64,000 nt of DNA from the NCBI GenBank assembly GCA_964626685.1, contig CAZVJY010000006.1, positions 81,391 to 145,390 of the forward strand, given 5' to 3'. Source of the DNA: RGEC01 sp964626685 (GTDB lineage Bacteria > Bacteroidota > Bacteroidia > NS11-12g > UBA955). The position numbers and the translations under genes are program-made. The notes under the pieces are model-generated. The model saw only the letters and a program-made list of their open reading frames with translations, was not told where the DNA came from and searched no databases. How positions within the stretch are numbered: position 1 is the stretch's first letter; every line of letters begins with the position of its first letter. Positions 34,232 through 43,207 of this stretch are shown here, piece by piece.

Positions 34232-35348
34232 TTAGTCAATTACGATGCCGCCTTTTTTTACTTCACCACCGGCTGCCAAAAGCAAATAACTCTTAATAAA
34301 AGGCCATAAATCACCATCCATTACATTTTGGATATTGCTGGTTTCTTCACCGGTTCGCACATCTTTCACCAGTTTGTAGGGGTGAAAAACATAGTTGCGT
34401 ATTTGTGAGCCCCATTCTATTTTCATCTTGGAGTCTTCAATGGCAGCCCTTGCAGCGTTTCGTTTTTGTATTTCCAGCTCATACAAACGGCTTTTTAGCA
34501 TTTGCATAGCCCTTTCTCTGTTAGCCAGCTGGCTTCTTTCCACCTGACAAACAACAACGATACCAGTTGGGATGTGGGTAAGCTGTACCTTGGTTTCTAC
34601 TTTGTTTACGTTCTGTCCGCCTGCACCACCGCTTCGGCTGGTTTGCAGTTCCACATCAGCCGGTTTGATGTCGATTTCAATAGTGTCGTCGGCCATAGGA
34701 TAAACATACACACTGGCAAAAGAAGTGTGCCTGCGCGCGTTGCTGTCGAAAGGAGAGATACGCACCATGCGGTGTACCCCATTTTCCCCTTTTAGGTAAC
34801 CAAAGGCAAATGAACCGTCAATTTCAAGGCTTACGCTTTTTATGCCGGCAACCTCGCCGTCAGTCCTTTCCAGTTCTGAAACCTTAAAACCATTTTTCTC
34901 GGCCCACATAAGGTACATACGCATCAGTATATCAGCCCAGTCGCAACTTTCTGTGCCACCGGCGCCGGCGTTGATTTCCAGCACACAGCCCAAATGGTCT
35001 TCCTCACTTTGAAGCATATTGCGGAATTCCAGGTCTTCCACTGTCTGACAAAGCTGGACATATTGTTTGTCAATTTCCTCGGAAGTGGCTTCACCGGCTT
35101 CGGCAAATTCTACCAGTATATCCAGGTCATCGAGGCCGGAAGTACAGCTTGCATAAGCATCTGTCCAGCTTTTCTTTTCTTTAAGCTTTTTAAGGTGTGC
35201 CTCGGCTTTTTTGGGATCATCCCAGAATTTGGGATCCAGTGTGCGTTCTTCTGCGTCGGCGATTTCGGCTATCTTTCTATCGATGTCAAAGATACCTCCT
35301 CAGGGCTTCTACACGGCCCCTTATATCTTTATGCTGATCAGTGTTCAT
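34232..35348 (-). CDS. prfB: PrfB, peptide chain release factor 2 (programmed +1 frameshift)
   Basis: RF2 ends translation at UAA and UGA. The first frame starts at ATG 35348 and encodes 20 residues (MNTDQHKDIRGRVEALRRYL), then reaches an in-frame TGA at 35288-35286. A +1 shift at CTT TGA C continues as DIDRKIAEIADAEERTL, and after that the frame runs to 34232. The downstream part has the stop-recognising SPF (in ISPFDSNARRH) and the catalytic GGQ (in SGGAGGQNVN). Read in the one frame it looks like a 269-residue fragment, but the gene is intact. Total length is about 371 residues, normal for RF2. Confidence 0.95.
35285..35300 (-). promoter_or_regulatory. programmed +1 frameshift site of prfB
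   Basis: On the minus strand the order is AGGAGG, TAT, CTT, TGA, C. This is the classic RF2 autoregulatory site: a Shine-Dalgarno-like hexamer three bases before the CTT slippery codon and a poorly recognised TGA-C stop. Low RF2 favours the shift. Confidence 0.93.
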
Positions 35349-35378
35349 ACCGCAAATATAGGGCAATTCAGGCATTTT

Positions 35379-36704
35379 TTATGCTGCGCTTTCCGGTCCC
35401 ACCGCTTTCTGGTAGACAGCAAGACAGCGTTTTCGGGCTACTTCGTGTTCAATAACAGGCCTTGCATACTGTAGCGAATTCCATTCAGGAACCCACTGCT
35501 TTATGTATTTGCACTCCGGATCAAACTTAACAGTTTGCAGGTGCGGATTAAAGACCCGGAAATAAGGCGCCGCATCTACACCAGATCCGGCAGCCCACTG
35601 CCAGCCGCCATTGTTGCTGGCCAGTTCAAAATCCAGAAGATGACGGGCAAACCAGGCTTCACCCCAACGCCAGTCTATCAGCAAATGTTTGGTAAGAAAA
35701 CTCGCCACAATCATTCTCACCCGGTTGTGCATAAACCCGGTAGCCAGCAGTTCGCGCATGCCTGCATCCACAATGGGATAGCCAGTTTGGCCCTTGCACC
35801 ATTTATCAAAATCATCATGATTGTTACGCCACTCAATGCGGTCGTACTTAGGTTTAAACGCCTCATTTACCACTTTTGGGAAATGCCAGAGTATTTGCAT
35901 GTAAAATTCACGCCAGATGAGCTCATTGAGGTATTTCTCAGACAATTTCATGGCTGTTTGCGTAAGCTTGCGAACGCTGATAGTGCCAAAACGCAAGTGC
36001 ACGCTCATGCGTGTTGTGCCGCGCACAGATGGAATGTCCCGCTGCTCGGCATAGGCTTTTATAATTCCTTCGTCCGGTGTGTTTTCGGGAAAATCAAAAA
36101 CGGTTTCTTCGAATCCCATTTCCGGAAGTGTAGGCATAGGGTTGGATTTTTCCTGTAAAAAGTACTTCGAAAGCGATTCGGATGCATAAGGGTTCAGCAT
36201 TTCAGGTCTGAATTGTGCTTTCCATCGTTTACTGTAAGGTGTGTAAACCGTGTAGGGCAGTCCATCATCCTTCACCACTTCTGCACATTCAAAAATTACC
36301 TGATCCTTACACTGATGAAAACCAATTCCATGTGTTTGGCAAATGACTTTGATTCTTTCATCACGCTGCAGCGCATAGGGTTCATAGTCCCTGTTAGAAT
36401 AGATTTTTTCGATGTTTCCGGCCTTCAGTAAGTTAGTCCATATCATTTCCGGATTTCCGTAATAAACCCACAGATCACTTCCATGCGACTGCAGTTTTTG
36501 TTTGATTCCTGCCAGTGTTTGGTAAATGAACAATACCCTTCTGTCTTTTGGGTTATCGAGTTTGTCCAAAATTTCTTTGTCAAAGATAAAGATGGGTTTT
36601 ACTGGTATTCCACTGTGCAGCGCCTGAAAAAGACCATGGTTGTCGTCCAGTCTTAGGTCTCGCCTGAACCAGAAAATATTATGCTTTGGAGTGGAAGATG
36701 TCAT
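35379..36704 (-). CDS. phr: deoxyribodipyrimidine photolyase (class I/cryptochrome family)
   Basis: This 441-residue flavoprotein repairs UV pyrimidine dimers with blue light. It starts with the antenna-binding domain (NIFWFRRDLRLDDNHGLF) and has the FAD-binding C-terminal signature WQWAAGSGVDAAPYFRVFNPHLQ (near residue 375). The Trp residues of the electron-transfer chain region (WREFYMQILWHFP) are present. It overlaps the epimerase gene by 26 bases, so they form one transcript, divergent from the B12-type MerR regulator at 37594. Confidence 0.94.
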   Translation of the reverse strand: MTSSTPKHNIFWFRRDLRLDDNHGLFQALHSGIPVKPIFIFDKEILDKLDNPKDRRVLFIYQTLAGIKQKLQSHGSDLWVYYGNPEMIWTNLLKAGNIEKIYSNRDYEPYALQRDERIKVICQTHGIGFHQCKDQVIFECAEVVKDDGLPYTVYTPYSKRWKAQFRPEMLNPYASESLSKYFLQEKSNPMPTLPEMGFEETVFDFPENTPDEGIIKAYAEQRDIPSVRGTTRMSVHLRFGTISVRKLTQTAMKLSEKYLNELIWREFYMQILWHFPKVVNEAFKPKYDRIEWRNNHDDFDKWCKGQTGYPIVDAGMRELLATGFMHNRVRMIVASFLTKHLLIDWRWGEAWFARHLLDFELASNNGGWQWAAGSGVDAAPYFRVFNPHLQTVKFDPECKYIKQWVPEWNSLQYARPVIEHEVARKRCLAVYQKAVGPESAA

Positions 36705-37587
36705 TAAGTGCTGATTTTAGGGTTGGGTATTGGTAACGAAAACCGGCCGTTAAAAGTTTTTCTGAACTGACCTGCTGATTAATACAAGCCAGGGTGCCCA
36801 TTTCTCCCAGCATGAGTCTTAACAGGAAACAGGGTACATTGGGATGCAGGGATTTTTTTTGTCTTGCAGTATCTATTTCATTAACCAATTCCCGCATGTT
36901 TACCACTTCAGGTGATACGGCGTTCCAAACGCCCGATCCTTTTTGATCAAACAAAAAGCGGTATACACGGCATAAATCATCCGCGTGAACCCAACTTAGT
37001 TTGTTATTGGGATGTCCTGTAGTTGGTATTATGCGGAAAAACGCCGTTTGAAGCATTTTTACCAGAAATCCTTCACTGGCGGAAAGAACCACCGGTGTTC
37101 TTACAAGATGGATATTACAGCCTGCTTCTCGCCATTGCTGCGCTACTGCCTCCCATGCTACACATACTTTGGCAAGAAAATGATTGCCGGGATGGTCGCT
37201 TTCGGTAAACGAATGCTCAGATGGATTGGGATAGTAATCTGTGCCTGAAGCCGAGATATACGTTTTGGGCAGGTTGCCTTGTTCATTTAGTTTCCTAAAC
37301 AAAAACTGCGATGTTTCTGTTCGGCTTTCCATGATTTCCTTTTTGTATCGGCTATTCCACCGTTTTGCTCCTACATTTGCCCCTGCAAGATGGATGACGA
37401 TATCGATGTCTTGTGTAAGATTTGTTGGGAATATGCCCTTTTTTATGTTCCAAAAAAAAACTTTTTGTTGAACATTTTGTTTAATCTCGGAAGTGGTTAA
37501 AATACTTACATCCATGCCTTCCTGCTTTAACATGGGTACCAGTCTCTTTCCGAGCATGCCGGTGGCTCCGGTAATTAAAATGTTCAT
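36679..37587 (-). CDS. TIGR01777-type NAD-dependent epimerase (YfcH-like)
   Basis: This 302-residue short-chain dehydrogenase-type protein begins with MNILITGATGMLGKRLVPML (Rossmann GxxGxxG), shows IDIVIHLAGANVG and YISASGTDYYP, and ends with the TIGR01777-like C-terminal part. The substrate of this family is unknown. It is cotranscribed with the photolyase gene and is divergent from the regulator gene by only 6 bases. Confidence 0.88.
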   Translation of the reverse strand: MNILITGATGMLGKRLVPMLKQEGMDVSILTTSEIKQNVQQKVFFWNIKKGIFPTNLTQDIDIVIHLAGANVGAKRWNSRYKKEIMESRTETSQFLFRKLNEQGNLPKTYISASGTDYYPNPSEHSFTESDHPGNHFLAKVCVAWEAVAQQWREAGCNIHLVRTPVVLSASEGFLVKMLQTAFFRIIPTTGHPNNKLSWVHADDLCRVYRFLFDQKGSGVWNAVSPEVVNMRELVNEIDTARQKKSLHPNVPCFLLRLMLGEMGTLACINQQVSSEKLLTAGFRYQYPTLKSALNDIFHSKA

Positions 37588-37593
37588 ACAACA

Positions 37594-38559
37594 ATGAGTG
37601 CTAAAGAAACAAACAACAGTTCAAATATGTTCGATCCCCGCAAATCAAAAAAGGATTTCAGGGATAAATATTTCATCAAAGATATCGAGAATATAACCGG
37701 TATCAAGGCTTATACCATCAGAATCTGGGAGCAGCGGTATGATATGCTGACACCGAAGCGAACAGATACCAACATCCGCTATTACGAAGAGGATGACCTG
37801 AAATATTTAATGAATGTGAGTATTCTAAATGCCAATGGCTTTAAAATTAGCAAGATAGCCAAAATGAGCAGGGAAGAGGTTCAGCGCCAAACGCTGGCAA
37901 TCAGTGAGGGAAGCAGCAAATATGAAAATCAGATACAGGCTCTCACTACAGCCATGCTCTCATTCGATGAAAAAGAGTTTAACAAAATTCTGAGCATCAG
38001 TATTTTGAAGGTAGGCATGGAAGAAACCGTAACCCAGATAATATTTCCTTTCATGCAGCATGTTGGTGTTCTGTGGCTCAGTGGCAGTATTCACGTAGCC
38101 CATGAGCATTTTATCACAAACATCATACGGCAGCGCATGTATGTGTCGCTGGATCAGGTTAATTCCACACCGTCTCCGTTTTCAAAAAAGTTCCTGCTTT
38201 TTGTACCCAATGGCGAAAATCACGATTTGAGTCTGCTTTTTGCAGCATACATCCTTAAAACAAAGGGTCAGCAGGTTATTTATCTTGGTACATCCACACC
38301 ACTGGAAGATCTGAACAAGGTTTTCAAACTACACCGTCCGGATGCCGTTTTTTGCGCCATCACCGGCAGCAATTCACCGGTTCCCATTCAGGTTTATGTT
38401 CATAGCTTACAACGCACATTTCCCGGAACTCCTGTTTTGCTTACCGGAAAACAGGTTATTCGCCGCCGCGACCTGAAGCTGCCTCCGGGTATACGCGTTG
38501 TTGCTTCTCCCTTTGAATTTAATGAAGCGATAGAGGAAATCACAGGTCAAAACGGCTGA
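37594..38559 (+). CDS. MerR-family regulator with B12-binding domain (CarH/LitR-like)
   Basis: This 321-residue regulator has a MerR-type DNA-binding domain (about 26-95; YFIKDIENITGIKAYTIRIWE), a helical B12-cap domain (about 110-190) with the CarH-type Wx9EH motif (W161, E171, H172 in VLWLSGSIHVAHEHF), and a Rossmann-like cobalamin-binding domain (about 198-320) with a candidate Co-ligand H210 in GENHDLS. CarH-type proteins bind adenosylcobalamin in the dark and release DNA in light. The usual ExHxxG has Ser for Gly. Divergent photolyase and epimerase genes are the likely targets. Confidence 0.9.
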   Translation: MSAKETNNSSNMFDPRKSKKDFRDKYFIKDIENITGIKAYTIRIWEQRYDMLTPKRTDTNIRYYEEDDLKYLMNVSILNANGFKISKIAKMSREEVQRQTLAISEGSSKYENQIQALTTAMLSFDEKEFNKILSISILKVGMEETVTQIIFPFMQHVGVLWLSGSIHVAHEHFITNIIRQRMYVSLDQVNSTPSPFSKKFLLFVPNGENHDLSLLFAAYILKTKGQQVIYLGTSTPLEDLNKVFKLHRPDAVFCAITGSNSPVPIQVYVHSLQRTFPGTPVLLTGKQVIRRRDLKLPPGIRVVASPFEFNEAIEEITGQNG

Positions 38560-39619
38560 TATCCACATCCGAATGCACTGGTTTGCCGGTGCACAGAAAA
38601 TCAGCCATCATGGGAGAAAGCCAGGGGATAAGGCTACTGCCTTTGCTGCCCAATCCATTATAAACAAAGAGTCCTGTTTCTTTGGAGTGTTCTCCCAGAT
38701 ATGGTCTGCGTCCTTCTACGGTAGGTCTTACTCCGCGGCGGTGATGCATTAAGGTAAATGGGATAGTGGTCCAGGAGCGTATTTGAAGCATCATTTTTTC
38801 AGCATCTTCAGAAACCGGTGTTGTTTCTAGACTCCCTTTGTGAAAGGTGCTTCCCGCGAGCCAGTTGCCGTTGCCATCAGGCACAAGCCAACTTCTGTTT
38901 TTATAAAGTGCTTTTGGCAAACTTTTGTCAAATCTGAGGGTTAAAATGTCACCGGCGGTGGGGTGGAAATGCAATTTGTTAAACCATGGATTTTCCAACA
39001 CCCCAATTCCTTCGCAGAAAACAACCCCATTTACGATGTGTTGGCCATACTGCCAGTGCTGATCTTGTCTCTTTAATGATGTATGATCAAACTTGCCGTG
39101 CTCAATGGTTGTTTTGTCTTTCAGCCATAGAAGTGCCGCGTTCAGGAATGCATTGGTATCCAGTCTAGCGCAATGGTGAATGGAATTGAAGCCGTACGGA
39201 ATTTGAATTCCTGTAAGGTTATCCCCCCGGCTTGAGGGGGCAATCCAAGAGTTCATTTCGGGCGAATCAGCACGCTGCTGCCAAAAAGCAGCGGTGTCCG
39301 CGTTTGGGTGAATCTGAAATCCCTGCATGGATTGGTAGAAAGTGGCATTGAGTCTGGTTTCCCATTCCTGATACCACGGCTGAATAATAGGGAAAAGGGT
39401 TTCGCCCATCCAGGTAAGCCGAACGCCTTTGGGAACAATGGGATGGATAATGCCGGCTGCGACACGACTGCTGGAAGAAGCTTCCGGATTGTCGAGTAAA
39501 ACAATTTTTTTGCCTCTCAAAACCAGTTCAATAGCCAGTGAAATACCGGCCAGTCCGCCTCCAACGATTATATAATCTGTTTTTTTTGCGCTCAAGCTGT
39601 AATTTGCAGCAAATTTCAA
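38540..39619 (-). CDS. FAD-dependent amino-acid-oxidase-type oxidoreductase (DAO family)
   Basis: This 359-residue flavoprotein has the dinucleotide-binding motif IIVGGGLAGISLAIEL (about 17-32), SSSRVAAGIIHPIVPKG (about 53-69) and the C-terminal GLGSKGSSLIPW that DAO-family enzymes use to contact FAD. The substrate is unknown; a MnmC-C-like or glycine-oxidase-like role is possible. It overlaps the convergent regulator gene by 20 bases and lies divergent to the barrel protein at 39624. Confidence 0.83.
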   Translation of the reverse strand: MKFAANYSLSAKKTDYIIVGGGLAGISLAIELVLRGKKIVLLDNPEASSSSRVAAGIIHPIVPKGVRLTWMGETLFPIIQPWYQEWETRLNATFYQSMQGFQIHPNADTAAFWQQRADSPEMNSWIAPSSRGDNLTGIQIPYGFNSIHHCARLDTNAFLNAALLWLKDKTTIEHGKFDHTSLKRQDQHWQYGQHIVNGVVFCEGIGVLENPWFNKLHFHPTAGDILTLRFDKSLPKALYKNRSWLVPDGNGNWLAGSTFHKGSLETTPVSEDAEKMMLQIRSWTTIPFTLMHHRRGVRPTVEGRRPYLGEHSKETGLFVYNGLGSKGSSLIPWLSPMMADFLCTGKPVHSDVDISRFDL

Positions 39620-39623
39620 CTAA

Positions 39624-40250
39624 ATGAGGTTAATGAAATTAAGTTTTTTGGTTGGGCTGATGATCTTTTGTGAGCAAGGCAAAGCACAGAATAAAAAAGG
39701 GGCCTTTTCGTCGGCTATGCATACTGCTGTTAACGCATGCCAGATTGATGGCGACGGAGCCTCGGGTTATAATAAATTTGGCTACACCATTGGGACTGTT
39801 ATTGCCCAAAATTTAGGCAAAGGCTGGCAGTATGAAACGGGTATTGCTTTTAGCGAGCGGGGTTCGCGTTATCCTTTTAATCCGGAATTACCTGGTAAGC
39901 CATCTTTTCATTACCGCTATCAGACCATCGATTTGCCGCTTTACCTAAACAAAACCATTGATTCCCGCTGGGTTGCAGGTGCCGGTGTAAGAACAACCTA
40001 TCTCATCCGGGCCAGGGAAACTGAAGGGATTCATTTGCATGTGGAACAGGACAGCCGAAAAACAGGCATGATTATGTGCGCCAAATTGCAATACAGAAGC
40101 AGCGAAGCCCTGAGTTATCGATTGGAATATCAGTATGGCCTGGTTTCGGTATCATCCAACGCTGCAGGCAGTCTGTTTTTCCCAACCGGAGCCTACCATA
40201 ACAGCATTAGTGCCGGAATTCAATATACCTTATCTTCGAAGTCGGAATGA
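39624..40250 (+). CDS. PorT-like outer-membrane beta-barrel protein
   Basis: This 208-residue protein has a signal peptide (about 1-21) and an alternating beta-strand pattern with aromatic strand ends (GKGWQYETGIAFSERGSRY, LSYRLEYQYGLVS, SISAGIQYTL), typical of small outer-membrane barrels of the PorT type. The C-terminal residues SKSE do not form a classical barrel end. It overlaps the next gene by 4 bases (ATGA) and lies 4 bases from the divergent FAD enzyme. The role is unknown. Confidence 0.78.
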   Translation: MRLMKLSFLVGLMIFCEQGKAQNKKGAFSSAMHTAVNACQIDGDGASGYNKFGYTIGTVIAQNLGKGWQYETGIAFSERGSRYPFNPELPGKPSFHYRYQTIDLPLYLNKTIDSRWVAGAGVRTTYLIRARETEGIHLHVEQDSRKTGMIMCAKLQYRSSEALSYRLEYQYGLVSVSSNAAGSLFFPTGAYHNSISAGIQYTLSSKSE

Positions 40251-40681
40251 ATAAGTGGGTCTTTTTGTTCTCTGTTGTTTGTTTTTCGTACTGTAGCAAC
40301 AATGATAGCACGCAGACAGTCGAGGATATCAGAGAATTGTTGATAATACAGCAACAAGCATGGAATGACGGAAACATAGAAAAGTTTATGGATGGCTATC
40401 ACCGGGATTCAGGTATGCAGTTTATTGGGGCCAAAGGCGTAAGATATGGCTGGCAGGCAACCTTGAATGCGTATAAAAACCACTATCCTGATAAAGCGGC
40501 AATGGGGCAGCTGTATTTTGATATTGATACCATCGAATTGCTGGATAAGTCTGCTGAAATTGGTCATGTGAATGGCCGATGGAAGCTGATACGTGCCCAT
40601 GACACCCCTGCAGGGCATTTCAGTCTTATAACTCGCAGAATCTCGGGAAAACATAAAATTATCATTGACCACACATGGTAA
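40247..40681 (+). CDS. SnoaL-like (DUF4440-type) lipoprotein
   Basis: This 144-residue protein has a lipoprotein-type signal (LFSVVCFSYCSNN, Cys about 16) and a cystatin-like SnoaL/DUF4440 fold, with LLIIQQQAWNDGNIEKFMDGYHRDSGMQFIG and a repeating alpha-beta pattern. Members bind small molecules or act as isomerases; no activity can be assigned. It overlaps both neighbours by a few bases, so it is translationally coupled to the barrel protein and to the GT-C protein. Confidence 0.75.
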   Translation: MNKWVFLFSVVCFSYCSNNDSTQTVEDIRELLIIQQQAWNDGNIEKFMDGYHRDSGMQFIGAKGVRYGWQATLNAYKNHYPDKAAMGQLYFDIDTIELLDKSAEIGHVNGRWKLIRAHDTPAGHFSLITRRISGKHKIIIDHTW

Positions 40682-42150
40682 ACCGCCTGAATGTGCTAAC
40701 CCAAAAGGTTTTTAGCCTTCCGGGAAGGAGGTTTTTACCCGTGATAATGTTGTTAGTTGTGCTGACGCATCTGCCTTACATGAAGTTACCCGCAGTGGGA
40801 AACCATGTTTGGCGGCAGTGCAATACCCTGGCCGTGGCCAAAAACTATGCAGATGAAAGTATGAATCTGCTGGAACCGAGGGTAGACAAACGGTTTGACA
40901 AATCAGGTGTAACCGGTCCGCAGTTTCCGGCCTATGAGTATATTCTGGCTTGTATGTACCGCAGCATGGGGTTTTCTGAGTATTACCACCGCTGGCTCTC
41001 TCTGGTTTTTACTTTATTCTCGGTATGGGCCATGCACAAGTTAATACTGCATTATACAGGTAATCTGACACATGCTGCTGCAGGATCGGTTTTTATAGCA
41101 TTCGTTCCCGAAATGTATTTTCACGGCATCAATGCAGTACCTGACGTTATGGCTTTGTGCTGTATGCTGTGGGGCTGGTATTTTGCGTTGCAGTGGCTTG
41201 ATTATCTATCATGGAAGGCTACTGTTTTGCCAACAATACTCTTATCGGTGGCAGGTATGGTAAAATTGCAGTTTTTAATGGCAGGATTGCCCCTGGCCGT
41301 TACGTTTTTAATGAATCATACCCGAAATCGCAAGGCCTGCTTGCAGGCTGCTCTTATGGGAGCAATGGTGGCGGGGCTTTCGCTATCGTGGTATGCATAT
41401 GCCGCCTATCTGGTGAAAACCTATGGTTTGCATGAATTTGTGCATGCCATGCGACATGCCCGCAGCTGGGGAGAGGCGCTTGATATTCTTGGGAAAAACC
41501 TATTTTCTGATATACCGGAGACCTGGGTAGGGTATGTGTTTTTGCCATTTTTGCTGTCCGGAATTTACAGGAGTAAATCTGTCTGGAAAAAATATTTCCC
41601 TGTTATGGCTTATGGTGTGGGATGTCTGCTGTTTTATTTCCCTGTGCAGTATCAGTTTATTCATCACGGTTATTATGCCATCGTGTTTATGCCGTTGCTG
41701 GCATTTATCATTGGCAGGGGTGCAGGAGTGATTTTAAATACCCGTTTTGCTCCGTGGGTTTTGGTTTTGGGGCTTTCGCCCATCTGGGCATGGATCAGGA
41801 TTGCACCCAATAACTGGATGCCTGGCAAATACAAGGTTCCCGAAGAATTTGTGAATTCAAAACAAGCCGCACTTCTTCGGGAGCATAACGATACCGCCGA
41901 GCGATGGATTGTAGGGCCGGATGTGAGTGGCTGTGTGTATTTTTATTTTACCGGAACAAAAGGATTTCCCTGGGATACAGCCACAGAAAACCCTGTCACA
42001 CTTTCTCAATATCGCCATAAAGGAGCTGTAGGCTTTGTTACAGATCAGCCGGAATTGCTCAACGACAGCAGCCTTACATATGCACCGGGTTACAAATTCA
42101 AGCTCGAGAAAAAGGTTGGCAACATTGGCTGGTACCGAATAATACCATAA
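40675..42150 (+). CDS. GT-C-like membrane glycosyltransferase (PMT/GT39-type)
   Basis: This 491-residue protein has about ten membrane helices and an N-terminal loop GNHVWRQCNTLAVAKNYADE, with the acidic-residue pattern of GT-C enzymes using polyprenyl-phosphate donors, followed by a C-terminal soluble part (about 390-491). The acceptor is not known. It closes the three-gene run 39624-42150. A second member of this broad type lies at 11649-12896. Confidence 0.72.
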   Translation: MVNRLNVLTQKVFSLPGRRFLPVIMLLVVLTHLPYMKLPAVGNHVWRQCNTLAVAKNYADESMNLLEPRVDKRFDKSGVTGPQFPAYEYILACMYRSMGFSEYYHRWLSLVFTLFSVWAMHKLILHYTGNLTHAAAGSVFIAFVPEMYFHGINAVPDVMALCCMLWGWYFALQWLDYLSWKATVLPTILLSVAGMVKLQFLMAGLPLAVTFLMNHTRNRKACLQAALMGAMVAGLSLSWYAYAAYLVKTYGLHEFVHAMRHARSWGEALDILGKNLFSDIPETWVGYVFLPFLLSGIYRSKSVWKKYFPVMAYGVGCLLFYFPVQYQFIHHGYYAIVFMPLLAFIIGRGAGVILNTRFAPWVLVLGLSPIWAWIRIAPNNWMPGKYKVPEEFVNSKQAALLREHNDTAERWIVGPDVSGCVYFYFTGTKGFPWDTATENPVTLSQYRHKGAVGFVTDQPELLNDSSLTYAPGYKFKLEKKVGNIGWYRIIP

Positions 42151-42180
42151 AAAAAGACCCGGATAAACCGGGTCTTGTAT
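42149..42180 (-). terminator. terminator of rplS, possibly bidirectional
   Basis: The hairpin AAGACCCGG-ataaa-CCGGGTCTT (42154-42176, 9 base pairs) lies between the convergent GT-C gene and rplS. On the minus strand it is followed by a run of T; on the plus strand the tail is weaker. Confidence 0.8.
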
Positions 42181-42197
42181 GCTTTTCAAGGTAATAA

Positions 42198-42545
42198 TTA
42201 ACCTCTTCTTTCTTTGATTCTGGCTGCTTTGCCGATTTGTTTGCGTAGGTAGAAAATACGTGCACGACGTACTTTACCGCGACGGTTAACTTCGATTTTG
42301 TCGATGAAAGGGCTGTTTACAGGGAAGATACGCTCTACGCCTACGCCGTTGGAAATTTTGCGAACTGTGAAAGTTTCTTCCACCCCGCTGTTTCTGCGCT
42401 GAATTACATCGCCCTGAAACTGCTGAATACGCTCTTTGTTTCCTTCTTTAATTTTATAGTGAACCGTAACGCGGTCACCGGCTTTGAAATCCGGAATATC
42501 GTTGCGCAAATACTCGCTCGTGATAGATTTAACAATCGGGTTCAT
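42198..42545 (-). CDS. rplS: ribosomal protein bL19
   Basis: This 115-residue large-subunit protein shows DIPDFKAGDRVTVHYKIKEG near the start and VRRARIFYLRKQIGKAARIKE at the end. It lies at the 30S-50S interface. The start MNPIVKSI at 42545 is preferred over an in-frame codon 38 residues earlier: it matches the family and has a textbook promoter just upstream. Confidence 0.97.
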   Translation of the reverse strand: MNPIVKSITSEYLRNDIPDFKAGDRVTVHYKIKEGNKERIQQFQGDVIQRRNSGVEETFTVRKISNGVGVERIFPVNSPFIDKIEVNRRGKVRRARIFYLRKQIGKAARIKERRG

Positions 42546-42565
42546 GATTCTTAGGAATTGGGGTG

Positions 42566-42596
42566 CAAAGATAAGGAAATATTTGTGTTTTTCAAA
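42566..42596 (-). promoter_or_regulatory. promoter of rplS (TTTG-N19-TATCTTTG)
   Basis: On the minus strand TTTG (42596-42593), 19 bases, then TATCTTTG (42573-42566), with the ATG 20 bases further on. Confidence 0.65.
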
Positions 42597-42670
42597 TAGA
42601 AGTTCGCCTTTTCCAATAAAGTCCTGTTTTTTGGTCATTTCAAGCCATCTTTGCAGCATTATTACATTCT

Positions 42671-43207
42671 ATGAGAAAATTGCGTTTGCTGGAACTGAAC
42701 CGTTTAAGTACTGAAGATTTTCGGCAGGCGCACAAATTGCCCATGGTGGCAGTACTTGACAATATTCGCAGCATGCACAACGTGGGTTCTTTTTTTCGAA
42801 CCGCCGATGCATTTCGCTGTGAAAAACTGCTATTGTGTGGGATTACTGCGCAGCCGCCACATCGAGATATAACCAAAACAGCCCTCGGCGCAGACCGTTC
42901 AGTGGTTTGGGAATATTTTACCGATACCCGCAACGCTGTATTGGAATTAAAATCGCAGGGTTATTTTATTATTGGAGTGGAACAAACCACACATTCCAGG
43001 CCTTTGCAGGATTTTTCCATGCCCAATCAACCCGTTGCCGTTATTTTTGGCAACGAAATTGATGGTATTCAGTCAGAAGTTTTGGAACTTTGCAACGCAT
43101 GTATAGAAATTCCACAGGCAGGCACCAAGCACTCACTCAACGTATCCGTTGCGGCCGGCATTGTGCTGTGGCATTTTTGCGCACCGCATTTGTCATCCTT
43201 GCGCTAG
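42671..43207 (+). CDS. TrmH/SpoU-family RNA 2'-O-methyltransferase
   Basis: This 178-residue SPOUT enzyme shows the three TrmH motifs: NIRSMHNVGSFFRTADAF (about 31-48), VIFGNEIDGI (about 124-133) and IPQAGTKHSLNVSVAAGIVLW (about 145-165). It makes a 2'-O-methyl group on tRNA or rRNA; the target is not readable from the sequence. Its 3' end overlaps the start of the secreted caspase-like candidate by 40 bases. Confidence 0.93.
   Translation: MRKLRLLELNRLSTEDFRQAHKLPMVAVLDNIRSMHNVGSFFRTADAFRCEKLLLCGITAQPPHRDITKTALGADRSVVWEYFTDTRNAVLELKSQGYFIIGVEQTTHSRPLQDFSMPNQPVAVIFGNEIDGIQSEVLELCNACIEIPQAGTKHSLNVSVAAGIVLWHFCAPHLSSLR

Noticed and set aside
34232..35041. prfB read as a 269-residue fragment or pseudogene
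   Set aside because: The upstream 20-codon frame plus AGGAGG-TAT-CTT-TGA-C shows a programmed +1 frameshift; joined, the protein is full length.
42546..42659. 38-residue N-terminal extension of rplS
   Set aside because: Not conserved in bL19, and a TTTG-N19-TATCTTTG promoter lies inside it, just before the ATG at 42545.
43090..43167. Upstream extension of the caspase-like gene to 43090
   Set aside because: It would read 118 bases out of frame through the end of the TrmH gene and give a poor signal peptide; GTG at 43168 gives a clean one.
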